The notes under the pieces were generated by a model, which was not told the origin of the DNA, did not search any database, and was given only the letters and a program-made list of their open reading frames with translations. A stretch of DNA of 6,276 nucleotides, taken from assembly GCA_027451265.1 (NCBI GenBank), contig DAIDJT010000156.1, forward strand, positions 1 through 6,276, written 5' to 3'. The stretch comes from Bacteroidales bacterium. GTDB lineage: Bacteria; Bacteroidota; Bacteroidia; Bacteroidales; VadinHA17. Positions 1 through 5,062 of the stretch are shown in pieces. The translations under genes and the position numbers were made by a program. Positions within the stretch are counted from its first letter, which is position 1. Each line of letters starts with the position of its first letter.

Positions 1-143
1 CCGGAGGAAGGGAAGCCGCTTACCCGGCTATGCAGGTCATTGGTGTAGAGAATTACCAGCTTTTGCCCGGGCTTTGTCCGGGCAAAAGTTACCTCCAGAG
101 CTGAACAAAAGAGCAGCAAGGCGAGCACTTCATACTTTAGCAT
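1..143 (-). CDS. 5'-nucleotidase/metallophosphatase family protein, N-terminal fragment
   Basis: Only the first 47 codons are inside the window; the gene continues past the left edge. Reading from the ATG at 143, the product has a short basic start, a hydrophobic stretch (residues about 6-14, VLALLLFCS) and a plausible signal peptidase I site after VTFA at residue 21. The mature part then reads KLVILYTNDLHSR (residues 28-40). TNDLH is the first metal-binding motif of the UshA/5'-nucleotidase branch of calcineurin-like metallophosphatases, with Asp36 and His38 as the expected ligands. The protein is therefore probably exported and hydrolyses nucleotides or related phosphoesters. Cys13 is preceded by Phe, so a lipobox is unlikely. 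The frame stays open upstream of 143 but has no other ATG as far as about 240, and the signal peptide fixes the start. A run of six A lies just before the ATG and there is no Shine-Dalgarno site. It follows the HAD phosphatase after 124 bases, so it may have its own promoter. The exact substrate cannot be told from this fragment. Confidence 0.8.
   Translation of the reverse strand, partial: MLKYEVLALLLFCSALEVTFARTKPGQKLVILYTNDLHSRVSGFPSS
60..88. repeat. Perfect 11-bp hairpin inside the second metallophosphatase gene
   Basis: CTTTTGCCCGG at 60-70 is the exact reverse complement of CCGGGCAAAAG at 78-88, with a 7-base spacer. It lies in the coding region, between the signal peptide and the TNDLH motif. 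The stem is GC-rich at the loop end and A/T at the base, and no T-run follows on either strand, so it does not look like an intrinsic terminator. It could slow translation or protect the mRNA, or it could be chance in a lysine/proline/glycine-rich stretch. Confidence 0.6.
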
Positions 144-193
144 GTTTTTTACAGATCTAATTCCGCAAAAAGTTCGGCAATAGTCATAAGAAA

Positions 194-244
194 GCCTTTG
201 CTCAGCGTCCCAAACATTGTTCTCTGCGTCCCAAAAGCAAAGGC
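194..244. repeat. Inverted repeat enclosing a 21-bp-spaced direct repeat
   Basis: GCCTTTGCT at 194-202 and AGCAAAGGC at 236-244 form a perfect 9-bp inverted repeat with a 33-base spacer. Two direct repeats lie between or partly inside the arms. On the minus strand they read TTTGGGACGCAGAG (235-222) and TTTGGGACGCTGAG (214-201), 13 of 14 identical, exactly 21 bases apart, which is two helical turns. The element sits in the gap between the HAD phosphatase stop and the second metallophosphatase start. It could be an operator or a fragment of a dispersed intergenic repeat. There is no T-run, so it is not a typical terminator. Confidence 0.5.
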
Positions 245-267
245 GCAGTTGTCTTAAAGCAGGTATC

Positions 268-918
268 TCAGGAGATCGGGAAAATTTGTCTCAGACGGGC
301 AGGAAGCTCTTCCGGCCTGTCAGCGATCTGATCGGGGAGGAGCGAGGCAAGAAGTTCCCTGCGATTCAGCCCCCACGAAACGGCAATGACAGGAATACCG
401 GCAGCCCGGCATGCTTCGATGTCACGGGTTTCATCTCCCACATATACAATTCTGCCGGAAGGCAGTTGCTCACGGATGATCATCTTTCTTATGACCTTTT
501 CCTTGCCGAGGAAGCTTCTGCCGCTGTAAACGAAATCAAACAGGGCTGACAGGCCGTTAATCTCAAGGAACTTCCTGACATTTTCCACGGAGTTGGAGGT
601 GAGGATGCCCATCCCGTAACCGGCATTGCGGATTTCGCGCAGGGAAGATTCCATGTTATCGAAAAGCTTCATCTCGGGTACGTGCCTGTTCATCTCCTTC
701 CTGATTCTCAGCGTAAGTGTCAGCAGCTTCAGTTTCGATATTCCGTAGGTCTCAAGCAACTCCTGTGGTTTTTTCGTCCGGAACAATTCCCGTTCCCCGA
801 CGCCGACAGGCAGACAGTTATATTCCGGGGCAATCCGGTTATATACGCTTAATCCCAGTTCGAGGGTGTCAGCTATAGTGCCGTCAAAATCAAAGATTAT
901 ATAATCAGCATCCTGCAT
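268..918 (-). CDS. HAD-superfamily (subfamily IA) phosphatase, phosphoglycolate phosphatase-like
   Basis: A 216-residue protein, the normal length for Gph/PpaX-type HAD hydrolases. All four HAD motifs are visible: motif I DFDGTIADT with nucleophile Asp10 and acid/base Asp12; motif II LTSNS with Thr107 or Ser108; the motif III lysine in GKEK (139 or 141); and motif IV GDETRD with Asp162 and Asp166. Residues about 17-80 form the alpha-helical cap inserted after motif I, as in subfamily IA. There is no signal peptide, so it should act in the cytoplasm on a small phosphorylated metabolite. Phosphoglycolate is the family default, but sugar phosphates or nucleotides are equally possible because this family is poorly predictable. 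It starts 45 bases after the stop of the 5'-nucleotidase gene and may be co-transcribed with it. A phosphatase between two exported nucleotidases suggests a role in phosphate or nucleotide salvage, but this is only context. Confidence 0.85.
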   Translation of the reverse strand: MQDADYIIFDFDGTIADTLELGLSVYNRIAPEYNCLPVGVGERELFRTKKPQELLETYGISKLKLLTLTLRIRKEMNRHVPEMKLFDNMESSLREIRNAGYGMGILTSNSVENVRKFLEINGLSALFDFVYSGRSFLGKEKVIRKMIIREQLPSGRIVYVGDETRDIEACRAAGIPVIAVSWGLNRRELLASLLPDQIADRPEELPARLRQIFPIS

Positions 919-924
919 TCAGGC

Positions 925-932
925 CAAAGATA
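925..932 (-). promoter_or_regulatory. Possible Bacteroidota -7 box before the HAD phosphatase gene
   Basis: On the minus strand this reads TATCTTTG, a full match to the Bacteroidota -7 consensus TAnnTTTG. It ends six bases before the ATG at 918, so transcripts would be nearly leaderless. No TTTG or TTG stands at the expected -33 distance, so the match may be chance. Confidence 0.2.
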
Positions 933-963
933 CTGATTATTCGCAGGAGAGCCCCGTCACTCC

Positions 964-2715
964 TCACCTTGTGACCCGAACCCTTTTCTCGCCCCGGTAG
1001 CTTCTGATGTTGCCCTCCTGTTTCAGGTACCTTATCAGTGCATCGGCAGTTGTAAAAAAGAGCGACTGACCTGGATCAGCATGGACATATTTGTAAACCT
1101 GGGTCATATAGCTGTTCATGGCCACAGTGTATACAGTGTTCATATCCAGCGGTTTACCGTCATTGGTGAATATCTTTATCTCCTCCGGGTTCCCCTGGTC
1201 ATTGATTTTTATATCGGTGGTGATACCCGAGGTGTAGAGAGGTGATCTGTCATCTACCGGCCAGGCGGCACGCAAAAGGGAAAATATCTCCCCGCCGCTG
1301 AGTTTTGTAACCACCAGTTCATTACCGAACGGGTCAAGCTGGTAGACATTCTTGATTGTTACCGGGCCTTTTGGAAGCTGGTCAATGCGGACGCCTCCCG
1401 GGTTCATCAGGGCGATGTCAGCCCCGGCTGCCGCACGCTGGGCATCGGCCATCAGGTAACCCAGCTCCTCATATGATGAAAAGTCGTCAGTTGCCGTCGC
1501 TATCACCTGGTTAAGCACAGGGTTGTCATTGTACCTGTCAACAATGGCACGGATCTCAGGCTTCTCCTTCTTTGAGTTCCTGATGTCAATCAGTTGCATG
1601 CTTCTGCTGACCTTGCCATCACTGCTGACGGTCAGTTTGACCAGGGTGCCGTATTTCAGCTTGTTTTCAGCCTGTGTGATCATGATTCCGTTGTGGATCT
1701 GTTCCTTTTCGACACGTGTATGGGAATGGCCCCCTATGATAAGGTCAATGCCTGCCGGCATCGTTTCAGCCAGCCTGACATCTTCCTCAAACCCGAGGTG
1801 GGTCAGTGCAATGAAAATGTCACTGCTGTCTTTCAGCCACAAATAATCTTGTGCAGTGTCAAACGGCGATCTGAACACGAAATTCCTGACATTGTCGGGA
1901 TGGCTGTCAGGGATTCCGTTCTGGCCAAGTTGAAGAAGTGCGAGGAAAGCTATCTTCAGGCCGTTGGGCAGGGTGATGATTCTGTACGGGCTGATCCTTA
2001 AGCTGAACTGTTTGTCAGGAATCAGGTTGGCACAGATGAATCTGAAGTTTGCCATGCCCGCAAGATTACTGAATCCCATGGGGCCCGTATCAAATTCGTG
2101 ATTTCCAACGGCGCTCAGGTCGAATCCGACAGCATTCATCAGGTCAATCACGGGCCATCCTTTTTCGGGGTACTGGTCGTTTATGGGGTTGCCTGTCTGG
2201 TTATCGCCTGCGGCGATGAGAAGCATATCAGGGTAAATGGTCCTGAGGCTGTCAACAATCCACGCCAGTTTCGGGAAATTGTCAATAGCCGCGTGCATGT
2301 CATTGACGGAAAAGATAACTGCCTGGCGATCAGCCAGAGGAACAGTCCCGGACGGCGCCGTAAGGGCTGTGCCGGCATGGACTCCGGTGACCTGAGACGA
2401 GCCTCTGTAACCGTCATGGTCGCGCGTGCCGCCTGCCTGCCTCGTGCTGCTGCATGACAGAAGGAGCCCGGCTGACAGAAGCATCGCTATTGTCTTCATG
2501 GCAGAGGTTTTCCGTTTGGGCCCGGATTTGATGACAAGGGTGTTTCCTTCAGTGAGTTCACCGTCCGGGGCCACCCTGTTCCCGAAGAAGTCCTCGGCTG
2601 CAGGAAGGCGTTTGGGAATTTTTTGTCCCGACCGGGTATAATAGCTGATTATCGCATCCTTTACCCTGGCACCATTGTGAAGTTCAAGGGCCACATTGTT
2701 GACCGTAATTTTCAT
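964..2715 (-). CDS. 5'-nucleotidase family lipoprotein with an N-terminal beta-grasp-like domain
   Basis: 583 residues from the ATG at 2715; a TTG at 2748 would add 11 unconvincing residues. Residues 1-64 (MKITVNN... to GNTLVIK) resemble a ThiS/ubiquitin-like beta-grasp fold: two short strands, a helix, then a GEL-x-EGN-x-L ending. Residues 73-88 form a lipoprotein signal peptide (MKTIAML...LLLSC, lipid Cys88), followed by a low-complexity linker to about 131. The UshA-like metallophosphatase domain follows and keeps every expected metal ligand: NDMH (Asp139, His141), GDNQTG (Asp171), GNHEFD (Asn205, His206, Asp209), THLG (His306) and GGHSHT (His330, His332). The nucleotide-binding C-terminal domain (about 400-560) carries NPGGVR (438-443) and FGN. 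It should remove phosphate from nucleotides, or split UDP-sugars, outside the inner membrane. Either an unusual lipoprotein carries a long cytoplasmic front, or translation restarts at the ATG at 2499, giving a standard lipoprotein of 511 residues. Function is firm; the start is not. Confidence 0.85.
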   Translation of the reverse strand: MKITVNNVALELHNGARVKDAIISYYTRSGQKIPKRLPAAEDFFGNRVAPDGELTEGNTLVIKSGPKRKTSAMKTIAMLLSAGLLLSCSSTRQAGGTRDHDGYRGSSQVTGVHAGTALTAPSGTVPLADRQAVIFSVNDMHAAIDNFPKLAWIVDSLRTIYPDMLLIAAGDNQTGNPINDQYPEKGWPVIDLMNAVGFDLSAVGNHEFDTGPMGFSNLAGMANFRFICANLIPDKQFSLRISPYRIITLPNGLKIAFLALLQLGQNGIPDSHPDNVRNFVFRSPFDTAQDYLWLKDSSDIFIALTHLGFEEDVRLAETMPAGIDLIIGGHSHTRVEKEQIHNGIMITQAENKLKYGTLVKLTVSSDGKVSRSMQLIDIRNSKKEKPEIRAIVDRYNDNPVLNQVIATATDDFSSYEELGYLMADAQRAAAGADIALMNPGGVRIDQLPKGPVTIKNVYQLDPFGNELVVTKLSGGEIFSLLRAAWPVDDRSPLYTSGITTDIKINDQGNPEEIKIFTNDGKPLDMNTVYTVAMNSYMTQVYKYVHADPGQSLFFTTADALIRYLKQEGNIRSYRGEKRVRVTR

Positions 2716-2717
2716 TG

Positions 2718-2749
2718 CAGAAATAGTTAGACTATAGTAACAATCCAAA
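2718..2749 (-). promoter_or_regulatory. Possible Bacteroidota-type promoter before the 5'-nucleotidase gene
   Basis: On the minus strand TTTG (2749-2746) is followed after 20 bases by TATTTCTG (2725-2718), which fits the -33 TTTG and -7 TAnnTTTG pattern with one mismatch. The start of transcription would fall almost on the ATG at 2715. That would make the mRNA leaderless, or favour the internal ATG at 2499. It lies between the arms and over the right arm of an 11-bp inverted repeat. Confidence 0.25.
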
Positions 2750-2762
2750 ATTAACTATTTCT
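2719..2762. repeat. 11-bp perfect inverted repeat in the trkH/5'-nucleotidase gap
   Basis: AGAAATAGTTA at 2719-2729 is the exact reverse complement of TAACTATTTCT at 2752-2762, with a 22-base spacer that contains the palindrome ACTATAGT (2731-2738). On the minus-strand mRNA the downstream arm ends three bases before the ATG at 2715, so a folded stem would cover the ribosome-binding region. As DNA, it flanks and overlaps a promoter-like sequence and could be an operator. The arms are AT-rich, and no T-run follows, so a terminator role for trkH is unlikely. Confidence 0.55.
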
Positions 2763-2779
2763 TCCGATGGTGAAGAATT

Positions 2780-4225
2780 TCAGGTTCTTCTGAACGGCCT
2801 GGTAAAGACGGTGAAAAAGGTAAACAGTTCAAGGCGTCCGGCTATCATGAGGAGTATCATTGTGACCTTGGCCACCGGGTTGAAATGGGCAAAGTTGCCC
2901 ATGTTTCCCGAAAGGCCGAGGCCTGGCCCGATACCGGCCATACTGGTGGCTGAAGCCCCGGAAGCTTCCAGGATCGATATTCCCGAGATTTGCATTATCA
3001 TACTTCCGGCAAGAAAGGTAAGGATGTACAGAAAGATGAAGACCACAACCTGGTTTACTGTGTCATCGGTCACCCTCTGACCGTTCATCTGTACCGGTAT
3101 GACTGCAGAAGGGTGATGCAGTTTGATAAATGCGTTTCTGAGGTTTTTCAGGGCTATCAGGTGTCTGCCCATCTTTATGCCACCCGTTGTTGACCCTGTT
3201 GATCCGCCGAAGAACATAAGCAGGAACATGAAATACCATCCGAGAGGCGGGAATTTCATATAGTCAGTTGATGCAAAACCTGTGCATGAGATCTGGGAAG
3301 TGACCTGGAAGTATGCATCCCTGAATGACAATTCAAAATTCCGGTCGGTTCCGTAGAAGAGGATCAGGGTCAGGAAGCAAACGCTTGCAGTCACCATGAA
3401 TATATAGAACCACAGCTCGTCGTTTTTCCGGATCTTATGGAAACTGCCTGAAATAAGATGATAGTAAACTACATAGCTCACTGCCGCCAGGAACATAAAA
3501 GTGCCTATAATATATTGAGAATATGCCGAATAACCGGCAATGCCCGTGTTCCTGGTTGAGAACCCCCCTGTGGCGACGGTTCCGAATGAGTGGCAGATAC
3601 TGTCGAACAGGTTCATGTCTCCCAGTGAGAGGAAGAGAATCTCGATGGCTGTCAGCCCCAGGTATATCAGCAGGATCCTGGTGACGACTCCTTTTATCTG
3701 CGGGTGGATCTTTTCCTTTACGGATGATTCAAGACTGAAAAGCTGGTAGCCTGTCACCTTCAGGGAAGGCAGAATGAGGATCACCAGCACAATGATCCCT
3801 ATGCCTCCGATCCAGTGGGTCAGGCTTCTCCAGAAGAGAATTGAGCGGGGAAGGCTTTCGACTTCAGTAAGGATTGATGCCCCGGTGGTGGTAAATCCCG
3901 ATGAGGACTCAAAAAATGCGTTGATGAATGTCGGGATGGTTCTGCTGAAGAGATAGGGGAATGATCCTATTACTGAAATCACCACCCAGGCCAGTGTCAC
4001 AATCAGGAATGTATCCCTGTTGCTGATGTTTTCCTTTTTGTATTTCCGGCTTGCAAGACGGAGGATCCCGGCAAGGATTAAGGTGGTGAGAGCCGACAGC
4101 AGGAATGGCATGACAGTTTCGCCGTATATGGCTGATACCGGGGTACATGCCAGGAGGAATGCTGCTTCAATCAGCAGTATGGAACTCAGTATCCGTATAA
4201 TGCTGACCGGGTTGATGAGGTTCAT
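2780..4225 (-). CDS. trkH: Trk/Ktr-type potassium uptake transmembrane subunit TrkH
   Basis: 481 residues, the usual TrkH length, and strongly hydrophobic throughout. All four pore-loop repeats of the superfamily of K+ transporters are visible: SGFTTTGAS (about 109-117), FGTVATGGFS (214-223), ISCTGFAS (312-319) and SMAGIGPG (428-435), each with its selectivity-filter glycine. HWIGGIGI (137-144) and GGSTGSTTGGIKMGR (340-354, with the conserved Lys351) are further family signatures. The last is the intramembrane-loop region that gates the channel. The protein should bring K+ into the cell through the inner membrane, normally as a dimer controlled by the cytoplasmic ring protein TrkA, whose gene is not in this window. 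The ATG at 4225 gives a normal N-terminus. It lies 153 bases downstream of kdpE on the same strand, which suggests control by that two-component system. The gap before it is AT-rich and structured. Confidence 0.95.
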   Translation of the reverse strand: MNLINPVSIIRILSSILLIEAAFLLACTPVSAIYGETVMPFLLSALTTLILAGILRLASRKYKKENISNRDTFLIVTLAWVVISVIGSFPYLFSRTIPTFINAFFESSSGFTTTGASILTEVESLPRSILFWRSLTHWIGGIGIIVLVILILPSLKVTGYQLFSLESSVKEKIHPQIKGVVTRILLIYLGLTAIEILFLSLGDMNLFDSICHSFGTVATGGFSTRNTGIAGYSAYSQYIIGTFMFLAAVSYVVYYHLISGSFHKIRKNDELWFYIFMVTASVCFLTLILFYGTDRNFELSFRDAYFQVTSQISCTGFASTDYMKFPPLGWYFMFLLMFFGGSTGSTTGGIKMGRHLIALKNLRNAFIKLHHPSAVIPVQMNGQRVTDDTVNQVVVFIFLYILTFLAGSMIMQISGISILEASGASATSMAGIGPGLGLSGNMGNFAHFNPVAKVTMILLMIAGRLELFTFFTVFTRPFRRT

Positions 4226-4269
4226 TGGGCGGTCTTGAAATTGCGGTGCAAAATTGAGGTCATAACCAT
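4222..4269 (-). other. Possible 15-codon leader ORF overlapping the trkH start
   Basis: ATG at 4269 opens a 15-codon frame (MVMTSILHRNFKTAQ) that stops at a TGA overlapping the trkH ATG by four bases (ATGA). The same overlap type couples kdpD and kdpE. The ATG lies within one arm of an inverted repeat (4264-4270). It has no recognisable family, and a frame this short may be chance. Confidence 0.2.
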
Positions 4270-4320
4270 TAAGTTTAAATAAAGAATGGTTCTTTACCCA
4301 TAAAGATTTTGTAAAGAATC
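4264..4320 (-). promoter_or_regulatory. Structured trkH leader with two competing hairpins
   Basis: Two inverted repeats share bases. The first pairs AACCATT (4264-4270) with AATGGTT (4285-4291), 7 bp perfect with a 14-base loop. The second pairs TTCTTTAC (4290-4297) with GTAAAGAA (4311-4318), 8 bp perfect with a 13-base loop, plus one more pair at 4288/4320. Because 4290-4291 belong to both, the two stems cannot form fully together. The stems are AT-rich and weak, and no known riboswitch consensus was recognised. The rest of the gap (4226-4378) is AT-rich with no convincing full promoter. Confidence 0.35.
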
Positions 4321-4378
4321 AACAGCCAGAAACGGGTGACGTATTTCCGCCACATTTATATATAATTAAAAGTTCCAG

Positions 4379-5062
4379 TCAGCTTCCGAACCTGTAACCG
4401 ATGCCTGATTCAGTTATAAGCAGGGTGGGATTTGACGGGTTTTCCTCTATTTTTTTCCTGAGCTGGGCGATAAAAACCCTGAGGTACTGCGTTTGTTCAA
4501 GGTATCCATAACCCCATATCTCCTTCAGGATAAACTGGTGAGTAAGCACACGGCCGCTGTTGCGGGCAAGAAGGGTCAGCAGGGAGTACTCCGTGGTTGT
4601 GAGTTTCACGATCTCGCCGTTTCTGCGAACGACGTGATTAAGAAGATCTATACTGAGTGTACCGAACTCAAGCACCGGGGTATCCTGTTTCTCCTCGCTG
4701 AGTCTTATTGCTGCCCTGATCCTTGCAACAAGTTCCCCGCTGCGGAAGGGTTTTGTAAGGTAGTCATTTGCCCCTCCGTCAAGGGCGTTGATAATATCAT
4801 CCTCTGAAGAGCGGACTGACAGAACGATTACCGGTTTTGTGTACCACTCCATCAGGGTAAGAAGAAGCTTCATGCCATCCATGTCAGGCAGTCCGAGGTC
4901 AAGGATGACGAGTGAGGGGCTGTGGGTTGCGGCTGCCACCAGTCCCTCCCTGCCGGATGCGGCGAAGATGGTATTGAAACCATAGGTTGACAGCGAAATC
5001 TCGAGAAGCCTGCGGATCTGGACCTCATCATCAATTATGAGTATTGTTCTGTCATCTGTCAT
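4379..5062 (-). CDS. kdpE: KdpE-type OmpR-family response regulator
   Basis: 227 residues, the standard KdpE length. The receiver domain (about 6-120) has the acidic pocket Asp11/Asp12, phospho-acceptor Asp55 in LDLGLPDMDG, Ser82 and Lys104 in TKPF. A winged-helix DNA-binding domain (about 130-226) follows. The segment around residues 190-205 (EQTQYLRVFIAQLRKKIE) closely matches the KdpE version of the recognition region. This supports KdpE over generic OmpR, PhoB or other family members. It should be phosphorylated by the KdpD encoded just upstream and then activate K+ uptake genes under K+ limitation or osmotic stress. Its ATG overlaps the kdpD stop by four bases. The next gene on the same strand is trkH, making that the most likely local target, which is unusual because the classical target is kdpFABC. 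Confidence 0.92.
   Translation of the reverse strand: MTDDRTILIIDDEVQIRRLLEISLSTYGFNTIFAASGREGLVAAATHSPSLVILDLGLPDMDGMKLLLTLMEWYTKPVIVLSVRSSEDDIINALDGGANDYLTKPFRSGELVARIRAAIRLSEEKQDTPVLEFGTLSIDLLNHVVRRNGEIVKLTTTEYSLLTLLARNSGRVLTHQFILKEIWGYGYLEQTQYLRVFIAQLRKKIEENPSNPTLLITESGIGYRFGS

Noticed and set aside
217..549. Plus-strand ORF of 110 codons
   Set aside because: It lies opposite the C-terminal half of the HAD phosphatase, which has all its motifs in frame; the plus-strand product shows no domain or signal.
1594..2001. Plus-strand ORF of 135 codons, the longest on that strand
   Set aside because: It is antisense to the metallophosphatase domain, whose catalytic motifs are intact; the translated product resembles no family.
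2098..2457. Plus-strand ORF of 119 codons and a minus-strand ORF (2181-2417) in another frame
   Set aside because: Both overlap the nucleotidase gene in wrong frames and show no recognisable features.
2746..2748. TTG as start of the 5'-nucleotidase gene
   Set aside because: It adds only MDCYYSLTISA, which looks like translated non-coding sequence and falls inside the inverted repeat; the ATG at 2715 starts exactly at the first predicted strand.
2772..2790. GAAGAA/TTCTTC stem at the trkH stop codon
   Set aside because: Only six A/T-rich pairs with no T-run; too weak to call a terminator.
4336..4353. Possible terminator hairpin after kdpE
   Set aside because: The stem has six pairs including a G-U and no T-run follows on the minus strand, so it does not support termination between kdpE and trkH.
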